The notes beneath the pieces were generated by a model that was given only the letters and a program-made list of their open reading frames with translations, did no database searches and was not told where the DNA came from. From the NCBI RefSeq assembly GCF_003208175.1, contig NZ_QKMR01000017.1, positions 1-64,000 on the forward strand: DNA of 64,000 nucleotides, in the 5' to 3' direction. Below are positions 1 through 8,809 of the stretch, in pieces; position 1 is the first letter of the stretch, and each line of letters starts with the position of its first letter. Position numbers and translations under genes: made by a program. The stretch is from Ruminiclostridium sufflavum DSM 19573 (GTDB lineage Bacteria; Bacillota; Clostridia; Acetivibrionales; DSM-1351).

Positions 1-344
1 TGCACTGCCATCACAAAACGCCGTACCATAAATGCAAAGATGATAGTTATAGCAATTTGGTGCTTGTAACAATGAATGTTCACCAGTTGCTTCATGCAAA
101 AAAGCCGGAAACAATCCAGTTTTATCTGGATATCATTAAACCGGACAAAAAGCAGATGACTAAAATTAACCGCCTAAGAAAAATGCTTGAGTTGGCAAGT
201 ATTTAAAATAACGTGTTTAGTTTCAGATATAGTTTAAGTTGCAAAATTTAGTTTTGATAGAACGCCGTGTGCGGGGAAATTCGCACGCACGGTGTGGAGT
301 GGGGGAAAAGTTAGAGATGATATCAAAGACTTACCTATCACTAT
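1..344 (+). mobile_element. Group II intron, 3' end (partial, cut by window edge)
   Basis: The stretch ends like a bacterial group II intron. After the maturase stop codon comes a domain V-like hairpin near 260-298, with arms GCCGTGTGCG and CGCACGCACGG around GAAATT. It is followed by a domain VI-like stretch and the typical 3' end ACCTATCACTAT at 333-344. Just beyond 344 the coding frame of a TraG/VirD4-like protein opens, so the intron sits inside that gene. The exact 3' splice site is inferred from the consensus end and the reopened frame and could be off by 1-2 bases. Confidence 0.8.
3..206 (+). CDS. ltrA: Group II intron maturase/reverse transcriptase, C-terminal HNH part (5' truncated)
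   Basis: The open frame from the window edge encodes the last 67 residues of an intron-encoded protein. It has the HNH endonuclease signature of LtrA-type maturases: a CHHKTP segment, then NLVLVTMNVHQLLHA, then a basic tail. The reverse transcriptase and maturase domains lie outside the window. The protein would help splicing and retrohoming of the surrounding intron. No start codon is expected in the window. Confidence 0.8.
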   Translation, partial: HCHHKTPYHKCKDDSYSNLVLVTMNVHQLLHAKKPETIQFYLDIIKPDKKQMTKINRLRKMLELASI

Positions 345-868
345 GAAAAGAAGGCAGTGAAATAATAACCGATAACTGTCAGCTGACGATCTTCGGTGGA
401 TTTGCACCGAACTCAGAGACTGCACAAACTCTATCCAAAGCACTTGGGAGCAGAACTGTCCTAAGCGGAAGCATAAGCAGAGGGAAAAATGATCCGTCAC
501 AAAGCCTGCAAATGATAGAAAGACCGCTGTTTACAGCAGATGAACTCAAGTCACTGCCAAAGGGCAATTTTGTAGTAATGAAAACAGGCGTACATCCAAT
601 GAAAACAAAGTTGAGACTATTCCTCGACTGGGGTATTACTTTTGAAAAAGCATATGAAACAGAAGAAAAATCCCATCGTAAGGTTTACTATGCCGACAAG
701 GAAGAGCTGGAAGAAAACATTATTAGGCAGACAATGGCACTGGAAATTGAAGAAGATGAGCCAGAGGACAATGTCGGTGAAAACAAGCAAGGTGGTACAA
801 TCCATTCTCCTGAAATGGAACAGCCTGAAGAAACCAACTCAAAGCGTAAAGCAATAATCAGGACATAG
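345..868 (+). CDS. TraG/VirD4 type IV coupling protein, 3' exon after the group II intron
   Basis: From 345 a frame without stops runs to the TAG at 868. It contains TDNCQLTIFGG, then LSKALGSRTV, then MIERPLFTADELKSLPKGNF and GVHPMKTKLRLFLDWG. This is the C-terminal part of the TraG/VirD4-like ATPase that links the relaxosome to the conjugation channel. The last ~60 residues are acidic and low in complexity. An in-frame stop (344-346) lies at the intron border, so only intron splicing would join this exon to the upstream part. An internal ATG at 512 exists, but homology starts well before it. The gene marks the left edge of the window as a conjugative element. Confidence 0.75.
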
Positions 869-881
869 GAGGAATGCAGAT

Positions 882-1139
882 TTGAGCTTTTTTGGCAATT
901 TATATCGGGAGGAGCTGCCCTCCCGTGCAAAAACTTTATACATGTATCTGAAAGACAGGAGCAATGCAGAAGGTGAATGTTGGCCAGCCATAAAAACCAT
1001 TGCCAGAGACACATCAATGTCAGTCAGTACTGTAAAAAGAGCTATAGCTGATTTAACACAGCACGGTTTGATATGCAAGGAAAAACGCTATAGGGAGAAT
1101 GGCGGTAATTCCTCGAACAGATATTTTTTGAAAGAATAA
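882..1139 (+). CDS. Small helix-turn-helix protein of the conjugative element
   Basis: The start is TTG at 882, nine bases after AGGAGG (867-872), and the gene lies 13 bp behind the TraG exon. The 85-residue product has a winged-HTH pattern at residues ~12-60 (SRAKTLYMYLKDRSN, then SVSTVKRAIADLTQHGLI), as in the HTH_36/replication-initiator type found next to conjugation genes. It probably binds DNA and regulates transfer or replication genes. Its target is unknown. Confidence 0.7.
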   Translation: MSFFGNLYREELPSRAKTLYMYLKDRSNAEGECWPAIKTIARDTSMSVSTVKRAIADLTQHGLICKEKRYRENGGNSSNRYFLKE

Positions 1140-2041
1140 ATGCCTATTTCGGTTTGTGAAAAGGCATGTTTGACCGCCAAGGGGAGGCTTTGCCTTTTTC
1201 TTGGACTGGGGTGGAGTTCATGGTGGACGGACAGGAAGGGAACACTTTAGAAATTTATTTAATAGCAGAGAAAGAATAAGCATTTGTGTTACTAAATATT
1301 CGTTGAAGAAAATATTTTAAAATTTGTATAACGCAACTGCATCAAACCTATCAGTCTGTGTGAAAACGAGAAAATGTTTTGGTAGGAGGCGTGAAAACCC
1401 AAATTAAGTTGGAAACGCAACGAAATTATTGGGTATTAACCAAAACGCAATATCATGATAATGTCTAGAATCTCTTGAAAATAAATGTTTTACATGTACT
1501 CCTCAAACTGCCTGATACCCCAAAAAAGATAAATTAGTTCAGTTCGACTCCACCTCCAAATAAGAACCAAAGTTTTGATACAATGCAAAGCCACTGATTT
1601 CAGTGGTTTTTGTGGATAAATATAGGGTTGCGTTTCTTTGGAAATTCATTGTTGTGTTGTGAATGTAAGGGAATAAAGCACTGGGGTGTTCAAACTACAA
1701 TACATAAATACTGTAAAAGAAATAACGTTGTAGTTAAAAGAATAACAGACGTTAAGTTTATTTAAAGGGATACACATTTAACTCAAAAACAACTAGCAGA
1801 AATTATTGGTAAGAGCCAAACTACCCGTAGGCTATCTATGTAAAAAATATGATATTAAGATAATAATCAAAAAAACTATATTGCTGATGAGCAAAAAGAG
1901 TTAATTTAAAAAAATAACGATAAATCTGCAAGTGAATTAGGTAAAATGTTGTCTTATTCAACATCAGCACATGGACTTTTAGTATTACGAAATGATCGCT
2001 CATAATCTTTTCAGAGTGTGGCCTTGATTTGCCTGAAACTG
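1140..2041. other. Non-coding, decayed stretch between the conjugative element and the restriction operon
   Basis: About 900 bp with no convincing gene on either strand. Around 1780-2000 the plus strand keeps short HTH-like pieces (TQKQLAEIIGKSQT near 1779-1820, and SASELGK near 1925) broken by stop codons, which suggests a dead regulator or resolvase-like gene. GTTCGACTCC followed by ACCTCCA near 1545 resembles the 3' end of a tRNA or tmRNA, but no matching 5' half is visible. A hairpin with a T-run follows at 1591-1611. The region could hold an element boundary. Confidence 0.5.
1591..1611 (+). terminator. Rho-independent terminator candidate
   Basis: CCACTG, loop ATTT, CAGTGG, then TTTTT. 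It lies about 40 bp after the tRNA/tmRNA-like 3' end motif and could be the terminator of a lost RNA gene. Confidence 0.55.
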
Positions 2042-2070
2042 TTGACGTTATTCGGCTAGCGGTATATAAT
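2042..2070 (+). promoter_or_regulatory. Consensus housekeeping promoter of the restriction-modification operon
   Basis: TTGACG at 2042-2047, a 17-bp spacer and TATAAT at 2065-2070. It is followed by GAGGTG (2101-2106) five bases before the ATG at 2111. Nothing else upstream looks like a better promoter for the four-gene operon. Confidence 0.8.
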
Positions 2071-2110
2071 ATATCCTGATCATAGTGTTCACGGTATTGC
2101 GAGGTGCAAG

Positions 2111-3601
2111 ATGGAATATATGACAATCCAAGAGGCAGCTGAAGAATGGGACATTTCAGAACGTCGTGTTCAAAAGCTCTGCGTTGAAGGCCGTTTAGCA
2201 AATGCAAAAAAGTTCGGTAGGCAGTGGGCAATCCCCACCACCACCGAGAAGCCTTCCGATGCCCGTGTTAAAAGTGGCAAGTATTTAAAAACGCCAGCTT
2301 CTTCAGAAGAAGACTACAATGAAATAAAGAATGAAAGGCTGGGTTCACATATGAGTACCACAAATGATAAGCCAGGATTTTCACCAGAAGATGTCCTGGA
2401 ACAGATAAACTATGCGAAAATTGCAAAATTAATTCCAAACGAAACATACGACTTCGTGGACTTATTCTGTGGCTGTGGTGGTATGTCTTACGGCTTCCAT
2501 AAAATGGCAGCTTTAACTGGCAGACTGCGCTGGGCAGGTGCTATCGATATTGATAAGCACGCCATAGACACCTATGAAAGGAATTATGGCCACAAGCCTA
2601 CAAATTTAAACCTGGCTGAAGAAGACGTCAATGTGATTAAGCAGTCGCTCGACCTGAATGAAAATAATGAACTGATCCTAATCGGTTGTGCTCCATGTCA
2701 AGGGTTTTCTGCGCACCGAAAGAAGGATCATCGAGGTCCTGATACCCGAAATACTCTGGTAGGCCGGTTCGCAGAAATCGCCGTGGCTATGCAACCGAAG
2801 CTGATCATTATGGAGAATGTTCCCGACCTGCTGGCCAAGAAGCACTGGCATCACTATCAGGCGTTTAAAAACACAGTGGAAGCAGCAGGTTATAATATCG
2901 CAGTGAAGATCTTAAATATGGCAGATTTCGGCACACCGCAGGCAAGATTTCGTACGGTTCTATTAGCATCCAGGAACTTTATTCCGACTCTCCCTGAACC
3001 AGTCTTTAAACCAGAACAATACAGAACCGTACGCGATGCAATTGGTAACCTTCCGCCTCTCGCTGCAGGGGGTATAGATCCTGACGATTCGATGCACATA
3101 ACATCGAAGCACCGTAAGGAAACGATCGATATCTTAAAGCAGGTGCCAAAAGATGGTGGTAACAGACCACGCGGCGTAGGGCCGCAGTGTCTGGATAAGG
3201 TTGCGGGCTTTTCTGATGTGTATGGAAGACTTGCTTGGGATAAAACAGCAGTTACCATTACAGCAAGGTGCAGAACACCTTCTTGTGGTAGATTTATACA
3301 TCCAGAGCAGGATCGAGGTCTGTCTGTAAGAGAAACGGGAATTTTACAGGGTTTCCCAGTTGATTTTTATTTTGAGGGCCCGTTTGATGATAAGTATAAA
3401 CAGATAGGAAATGCAGTATCCCCAATTTTCTCCACGCGTATCGCTGCACATGTGCTTACGATGCTGGCAGGTCAGAATCATGGAGAAACAGTGGAAACGA
3501 TAGATGAACCGTATTTTAGTTCCTATAGCGGAATGATAGCCCACGTAAAAAATCAGGGCGCGGAAAGTAAGGATAAACAATGGAAAAGGAATACAAAATA
3601 A
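2111..3601 (+). CDS. DNA cytosine-5 methyltransferase with N-terminal HTH domain (LlaJI M-like)
   Basis: A 496-residue enzyme. Residues ~1-45 form a MerR/excisionase-type HTH (TIQEAAEEWDISERRVQKLC). The m5C methyltransferase domain follows: motif I DLFCGCGG (~116), motif IV with the catalytic cysteine in APCQGFS (~194), ENV (~234), PQARFRTV, and motif X IGNAVSP (~432). It should transfer a methyl group from SAM to C5 of cytosine within one strand's site. ATG 2111 has a good RBS and its own promoter. The last 22 bp overlap the second methyltransferase, so the two are probably co-translated. The HTH suggests that the protein also controls its own promoter, as reported for LlaJI-type systems; here that is inference. 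Confidence 0.9.
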   Translation: MEYMTIQEAAEEWDISERRVQKLCVEGRLANAKKFGRQWAIPTTTEKPSDARVKSGKYLKTPASSEEDYNEIKNERLGSHMSTTNDKPGFSPEDVLEQINYAKIAKLIPNETYDFVDLFCGCGGMSYGFHKMAALTGRLRWAGAIDIDKHAIDTYERNYGHKPTNLNLAEEDVNVIKQSLDLNENNELILIGCAPCQGFSAHRKKDHRGPDTRNTLVGRFAEIAVAMQPKLIIMENVPDLLAKKHWHHYQAFKNTVEAAGYNIAVKILNMADFGTPQARFRTVLLASRNFIPTLPEPVFKPEQYRTVRDAIGNLPPLAAGGIDPDDSMHITSKHRKETIDILKQVPKDGGNRPRGVGPQCLDKVAGFSDVYGRLAWDKTAVTITARCRTPSCGRFIHPEQDRGLSVRETGILQGFPVDFYFEGPFDDKYKQIGNAVSPIFSTRIAAHVLTMLAGQNHGETVETIDEPYFSSYSGMIAHVKNQGAESKDKQWKRNTK

Positions 3602-4644
3602 TTGATTGTTTCTGTGGTGCTGGCGGACTTTCTCTCGGTTTTGAGAAGGCAGGATTTAAAGTCCTGTACGCCTTTGATTTAGATGAGACTTCTATTAATA
3701 CATATAAGCACAATCCTCAACACCACCACGGTCAAGCATTTATACGCGACATCTATAACGTGAGCAAGAAGAGCATCGAGGAGGATCTCGGGCATAAGCT
3801 TGGCGAAATTGATGTTGTAATCGGTGGGCCACCCTGCCAGGGCTTTAGCGTACAAAGGCGCGGCGGTGATAATGACCCTCGTAATAACCTGGTTCTCGAA
3901 TATATCAGAATGATAATAGACATCAAACCTCGCTTCTTCGTAATGGAAAATGTCGGAGGCTTACTGTCTCCGAGAGGTATTCCTTACCTGGCACAGCTGA
4001 CAGAAAAGCTTGGTGAAGCCGGTTATAGCATTCAGAGACAGAAGCTAACTGCTTCTGACTTTGGTGTTCCCCAGAGAAGAAAGCGCGTATTTATCATTGG
4101 CGAGCGCATGGACGGCGAAACACAGATGTTTGAGTTCCCGAAACCGACTGGCGAGCCTGAAAAGACGGTCCGTGATACGATTTTCGATTTGATTGATAAA
4201 AATGAGAACGATATTCCGAATCATAAATCGGATAAGCTGTCTGCCGTTAACCTAAAGAGGATACAGGCCATTAAAGAAGGTGAAGGCCGTGACTCCTTAC
4301 CGAATGAGCTCCAGCTGGAATGTCATAAGAAGAATACGGGACACCGTCATCTGGACACCTATGGCCGGATGGCGTGGGATAAGCCAAGTCCGACCATAAC
4401 AGCACGATTTGATAGCTTTTCCCGTGGCCGCTTTGGCCATCCAGTACTGGACAGAACCATCACGCTGCGTGAAGGTGCTCGCCTGCAGACTTTCCCGGAC
4501 GATTTTGAGTTCCAGGGGAATAAAGTCGAAGTTGCCAAACAAATCGGCAACGCTGTACCGCCAGTATTGGCCAAAAAAGTAGCAGAGCAGGTCAAGGCTT
4601 GCCTGCAAAAAGAGGATGATTATAAAAAGCAAAAGGGTTTATGA
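3580..4644 (+). CDS. Second DNA cytosine-5 methyltransferase (LlaJI M2-like)
   Basis: A 354-residue m5C methyltransferase without an extra N-terminal domain. Motif I is IDCFCGAGGLSLGF at residues ~3-16, motif IV GGPPCQGFS (~81-89) carries the catalytic cysteine, motif VI is ENVGG (~124), PQRRKRVFIIG follows, and motif X is IGNAVPP (~322). The start overlaps the end of the previous gene. Two different C5 enzymes in one operon are expected when the recognition site is asymmetric and each strand needs its own enzyme. Its target sequence cannot be read from the protein. Confidence 0.92.
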   Translation: MEKEYKIIDCFCGAGGLSLGFEKAGFKVLYAFDLDETSINTYKHNPQHHHGQAFIRDIYNVSKKSIEEDLGHKLGEIDVVIGGPPCQGFSVQRRGGDNDPRNNLVLEYIRMIIDIKPRFFVMENVGGLLSPRGIPYLAQLTEKLGEAGYSIQRQKLTASDFGVPQRRKRVFIIGERMDGETQMFEFPKPTGEPEKTVRDTIFDLIDKNENDIPNHKSDKLSAVNLKRIQAIKEGEGRDSLPNELQLECHKKNTGHRHLDTYGRMAWDKPSPTITARFDSFSRGRFGHPVLDRTITLREGARLQTFPDDFEFQGNKVEVAKQIGNAVPPVLAKKVAEQVKACLQKEDDYKKQKGL

Positions 4645-4659
4645 CGGAGGTGTAAAGGT

Positions 4660-7116
4660 ATGCAAAACTCATCTGGCAATAGTTCACTGCACGACTTGCT
4701 CTACAAAGTCGTGTCCGAGTACGGCGAAATATACAACGAAGTTACGAGTAAGCAGGAGTTTAAAAATCCGTTTGGCGCTCTCATACGTCAGGATATTCCC
4801 GCCAAACTTGCTGCAATTCCCGAGCTTGATAGCAATACCTATATTGTAAAGGGACGACATGGTGCGGGCCGCTGGTCAGCCACACCCTGGATTGCTGTTT
4901 ATGATAAGCGAATTACAACTTCCGCGCAGAAGGGTGCGTATATCGTCTATCTGGTGAACAAGGATACCAAAGAACTGTATCTTTCTTTTGGATTAGCTGC
5001 CACAGAAGCTGCTATGGGCGATACCGAGTCTTCCGGGTCTGGGTTTATTAGCATCGCGAGATCTACCGATGTCCGTACTTATGAAAAACTCAAGGCCCGC
5101 TGTGAGCAAATTCGCAATGATATAGGTGTGTCCCGCTTCTTGGCTGACGGGGCCATACAAACCGGTTCTGAAATTTATGACGCGGCATGCATTTGCTACA
5201 CCAAGTATACCCTCGATAACCTCTTGGATGACGAGGGATTAAAACACGACCTTTTGGATTTCGTGGATCTGTATAAAAAATATTATGATGTCTATGTGAG
5301 GGGTGGTAATGTGACTACATATGTCGACGAACATTGGCCTTCTGGTGCACGCGATACCACAGAGTTTCCAAATGTGGCATTGCAATTTGATGTCTCACTT
5401 CGTGAGCATCTGAAAGCTTTTTGTGCAATGAACGGTGTCGGCTGGACTGATTATGATGGCCAGAACAAGGCAAGCGGACTTGACGCGTCAGGCTCAAGAC
5501 TTCGTACCTATCGTAAGATGTATGAGAAGTTTGGCCTGATTTACAGAGAAGAAGATAAAATCTATCTTTCTCGCTTGGGTCATCAGATTGCTGCGCTCGA
5601 ATCCGACCTGGATGCTCAAAAGGAAACAGTTCTGAATAAGCTGCGTATAACAGCTATTCATATCCTCTCCAGGTATCAACTGCGAAACCCCGTAGAAGAC
5701 TATAACCTTCCTGAAAACTGTGATGTTCTTCCTAGCATCGTGATCTGGAAGGCAATGATGATGCTTGACAGAAAACTGCATTATGAGGAAATGAATAGAG
5801 TTATCCTTCGTGTCATGAGGATGACGGATCTTGATGAGGCTATTGAAACCATCAAGACGGCGCGCGATCAGTATGGTAACTACACTGGAATTTCATCCAG
5901 CGTGCTTGATAACGCACTGGGAGAGAGCGTGCACACAGAACAGGTACCTGCGCGTATCGCTCCATGGTTTTCGTTTGTCGGTTGGGGCGGACTCATTATT
6001 GAACAGAACATAGATTCAAAGGGTTTTAGAAACTTGAGAAAAGGATCCATTCCATTTATTGAAACGATCCTGGAAAACCCTCCAACCTATTATGAGGCAA
6101 AAGACGAGGAAGACTGGCTGAACTATTATATTGGAAGCTCCATGAAAGTTGAAGAAGAGAAGAAAGAGGAACCAACCATGAGTGAAGAGGCTGAGTCTGC
6201 TAAAAAAGTATTTACTCCGCACGAACCGCGCGGAGTACAGCCATGGCCGTTTAACCAGATCTTATTTGGTGCGCCCGGTACAGGCAAAACATACTCCACC
6301 GCTGAGTACGCTGTAGCTATTGTTGAAAAACGTCTAGTTTCTGATGTGCAGACCTCTGAGGCAGAGCGTAAGGCTCTTATGGCAAAGTATAACGACCTCG
6401 TTGACCGTGGATTTATTACATTTACAACGTTCCATCAAAGCTATGGATACGAAGATTTTATTCAAGGCATCAGACCTAAACCAATGGCCGGCACGGTTTC
6501 TTTTGAGCAGGTTGATGGCGTTTTCAAGAAAGTTGCCGATAAGGCTCTGGACGATCCCCATAACAACTATGTTATTGTCATCGATGAGATCAACCGCGCC
6601 AATATTTCGAAGGTATTTGGTGAACTAATCACGCTTATTGAAGAGGATAAACGCTGGGGCGAGTTGAACCAGTTGTCGGCAATATTGCCTATGGGTGAAG
6701 CTTTTGTGGTTCCGAACAACCTGTACATCATTGGAACGATGAACTCGGCTGACAAGTCTATTTCTCTTATCGATACCGCTCTCAGACGTAGATTTTCTTT
6801 CATTGAGATTCCGCCAAAGGAAGACCTTATCGGCGATGGCACCTTAAAACAGGTTATGCACGAATTGAATGAATACCTGAAAAAGGAGCTTCGTAATACA
6901 GACCTGCTGATTGGCCACGCCTATTTTATCAATAAGACAACAGAGAATCTTATTGAAATCATGAATAACCGTGTTATCCCTCTGTTGTACGAATACTTCT
7001 ATGATGACGAGGCAAAGGTCAAAAAAACACTGGATTGTTTGAAGAACACCGAATACGAACTTGAGCCGAAGCCACTAGGAAGAGTGTGCATACGGAAGAA
7101 GGTTTCTCATGATTAA
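4660..7116 (+). CDS. mcrB: McrB-like AAA+ GTPase restriction subunit with DUF3578 N-terminus
   Basis: 818 residues. The N-terminal third carries a DUF3578/MrcB_N-like region (HGAGRWSATPWIAVYDKRIT, ~65-85). The AAA+ motor follows with Walker A APGTGKTYS (~537), Walker B VIVIDEIN (~638), the GTMNSADKS sensor loop (~690) and the arginine run LRRRFSF. In McrBC the B subunit reads DNA and uses GTP to translocate. Here it is co-operonic with two methyltransferases, so it more likely cuts unmodified DNA, like R1 of LlaJI. GGAGGTG (4647-4653) precedes ATG 4660. The stop overlaps the next gene by 8 bp. Confidence 0.88.
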   Translation: MQNSSGNSSLHDLLYKVVSEYGEIYNEVTSKQEFKNPFGALIRQDIPAKLAAIPELDSNTYIVKGRHGAGRWSATPWIAVYDKRITTSAQKGAYIVYLVNKDTKELYLSFGLAATEAAMGDTESSGSGFISIARSTDVRTYEKLKARCEQIRNDIGVSRFLADGAIQTGSEIYDAACICYTKYTLDNLLDDEGLKHDLLDFVDLYKKYYDVYVRGGNVTTYVDEHWPSGARDTTEFPNVALQFDVSLREHLKAFCAMNGVGWTDYDGQNKASGLDASGSRLRTYRKMYEKFGLIYREEDKIYLSRLGHQIAALESDLDAQKETVLNKLRITAIHILSRYQLRNPVEDYNLPENCDVLPSIVIWKAMMMLDRKLHYEEMNRVILRVMRMTDLDEAIETIKTARDQYGNYTGISSSVLDNALGESVHTEQVPARIAPWFSFVGWGGLIIEQNIDSKGFRNLRKGSIPFIETILENPPTYYEAKDEEDWLNYYIGSSMKVEEEKKEEPTMSEEAESAKKVFTPHEPRGVQPWPFNQILFGAPGTGKTYSTAEYAVAIVEKRLVSDVQTSEAERKALMAKYNDLVDRGFITFTTFHQSYGYEDFIQGIRPKPMAGTVSFEQVDGVFKKVADKALDDPHNNYVIVIDEINRANISKVFGELITLIEEDKRWGELNQLSAILPMGEAFVVPNNLYIIGTMNSADKSISLIDTALRRRFSFIEIPPKEDLIGDGTLKQVMHELNEYLKKELRNTDLLIGHAYFINKTTENLIEIMNNRVIPLLYEYFYDDEAKVKKTLDCLKNTEYELEPKPLGRVCIRKKVSHD

Positions 7117-8509
7117 TACTTTTGAATTTCAGAAAGTTAAAACCTCAAAACTACCGAGTGTCTGGTGCGAAGACGGTGCGTTGGAGGAACTAGAAAAGTT
7201 TCTGCAGAGCAACTGGGAACAGCGCGGCATATTTTATTCTGATAAGAAGGTCAGTAGCCGCCAACAGTTTATTGATTTTGATCGGAGGGATGGCTTCAAA
7301 ACTCAGAACTACATCGGAACCATTACCTTCCGTGGTGAGCAGCTAAACATCTTCCCCAAAATCTATAAAGAGGATGAGGCTGATTATAATGCCAGCGAGC
7401 TCGTTATTCAGGACCTGATTTATGACCTAATCATGTGGCTGGGTTATTGTGACAAGTTCCACTTTCCCTTTGTAACCATGAAGGGAGAAATGGATAATAC
7501 AGAAACTTTCCTGGAGCTGCTTATCACGGTTTATGTCCATTACGTTAAGGCGGCAGTAAATCGCCAGCTTTTTTTTCGGTACGAGGAAGTTGAAGAAATT
7601 GGTAGTATGCCCAAGGGCAAAATCAGCTTTAATGACTATGCTATAAGGAGATATCCTGCTGGTCAGTGGAACAAGCTCCAATATACCTATTCCAATTTTG
7701 TTTTTGATAATCTGCTCAATAGGATTATAAAGTGTACCTGTAGGATGCTGGATGGAATAACCACTCAGATTAACAATCGTCGAATCATCCACAATATTCT
7801 GATGAAGTTAGGTGATGTGGCAGATGTTAACTGTATGCCATATGATTGCGATGCAGTCCATCTTAATGCACTACAGGCAAATTACAGTATTATTCTCAGT
7901 ATGAGTAAGATGTTTCTGTTGAATAAAGTGTCGTCTCAAAGTATGGGTGTGTCGGAAACTTTTTGCTTTCTATTCCCGGCGGAGCTACTCTTCGAAGGTT
8001 TTATTAGCGGATTCATGCGCAAAGCCTTCAGCGATCGGGTGAAGCTATCCACGCAAACAAGAGACCTATTCTTGACTGAACTTGTGGTAGACGGTGAAGT
8101 TGTCGGGAACCGCTTCCAGTTGAAAGAGGATATCGTTATCCAGGCCGATGATGTTATTATTGTTCTAGATACAAAGTATAAAGAAATTGATCGTCTTGAT
8201 AAAATTAAGGAGGACAGTGGCCGGTTAGGAATTACGGATGCAGATATGAAACAGATGGCAGTCTACGCAAACCGTAGAGGAGCTAAGCGGATGTATCTGC
8301 TTTACCCGCTTTACCGTAACACAATGCCCGATAAGACTGAGGTTGTTTTCAATATTATTGATGGCAGGGGTGACGCGGCAGTAAAAATTCCTCTTCAGAT
8401 TTTACAGGTACCGTTTGCCTTTGGCGACGATGTAGAAAAAACAAAGAAGCTGTTATATGATATTCTTGGTAAGATAGTTCGGCACAATAAAGATTACTTA
8501 AGTCAGTAA
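7109..8509 (+). CDS. mcrC: McrC-like nuclease subunit
   Basis: 466 residues, overlapping the McrB-like gene by 8 bp. The N-terminal ~250 residues match the McrC/5-methylcytosine-restriction fold that docks on the McrB ring (FRGEQLNIFPKIY). The C-terminal third carries the PD-(D/E)xK nuclease core with DDVIIVLDTKYKEI at ~347-360, where D and the DTKYK element are catalytic. It would supply the cutting activity of the complex. The length is normal for the family and the gene looks intact. It is the last gene of the operon. Confidence 0.88.
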   Translation: MINTFEFQKVKTSKLPSVWCEDGALEELEKFLQSNWEQRGIFYSDKKVSSRQQFIDFDRRDGFKTQNYIGTITFRGEQLNIFPKIYKEDEADYNASELVIQDLIYDLIMWLGYCDKFHFPFVTMKGEMDNTETFLELLITVYVHYVKAAVNRQLFFRYEEVEEIGSMPKGKISFNDYAIRRYPAGQWNKLQYTYSNFVFDNLLNRIIKCTCRMLDGITTQINNRRIIHNILMKLGDVADVNCMPYDCDAVHLNALQANYSIILSMSKMFLLNKVSSQSMGVSETFCFLFPAELLFEGFISGFMRKAFSDRVKLSTQTRDLFLTELVVDGEVVGNRFQLKEDIVIQADDVIIVLDTKYKEIDRLDKIKEDSGRLGITDADMKQMAVYANRRGAKRMYLLYPLYRNTMPDKTEVVFNIIDGRGDAAVKIPLQILQVPFAFGDDVEKTKKLLYDILGKIVRHNKDYLSQ

Positions 8510-8809
8510 TAAATTGCAAGGTTACATATATGTCTGATGTGTTTTCAAAAGGCAAACTATTCGAAATAATGGACAAGGTGTGCTCTTCTGGTTCGGACAT
8601 AGAATTCGTTTGCTTGGGGGTATCTGTCCTATTAAGAGGGCCTTTATTCACTAGTCCTAAATCTTCAAACATTCTTTTAAGTTCAATCTGTCCATCTGAA
8701 TAGCCAACCTTTTTTGCAAAATAATCTGGAAATATTGACAACTCCATACACGTCTAAAGTAATACACATAACCGCCTGTTCTACAAAATTATTTCTGCAG
8801 AGCAGGCGA
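8510..8809. other. Intergenic spacer between convergent operons
   Basis: 300 bp between the McrC-like gene and the convergent ImmA gene. Short open frames exist on both strands (58 codons from 8530 on plus; a minus frame starting at 8747 that runs into the mcrC coding sequence). Neither has a ribosome site or a recognisable product. The only clear signal is the hairpin at 8773-8808. Confidence 0.5.
8773..8808. terminator. Hairpin between convergent operons
   Basis: CGCCTGTTCT and AGAGCAGGCG form a 10-bp stem with one mismatch around a 16-base AT-rich loop, directly after the immA stop codon (8810-8812 on minus). It could end transcription from both sides; the T-runs are weak. Confidence 0.5.

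Noticed and set aside
1540-1562. Possible tRNA or tmRNA gene (GTTCGACTCC ... ACCTCCA)
   Set aside because: Only a 3'-end-like motif is present. No acceptor 5' strand, D or anticodon arms, or tmRNA tag frame could be found upstream, so no RNA gene is called.
8530-8703. Plus-strand open frame of 58 codons after mcrC
   Set aside because: No ribosome site, no recognisable product, and it ends in the middle of the spacer.
8355-8747. Minus-strand open frame of 130 codons
   Set aside because: It has no ribosome site, runs antisense into the mcrC end and resembles no family.
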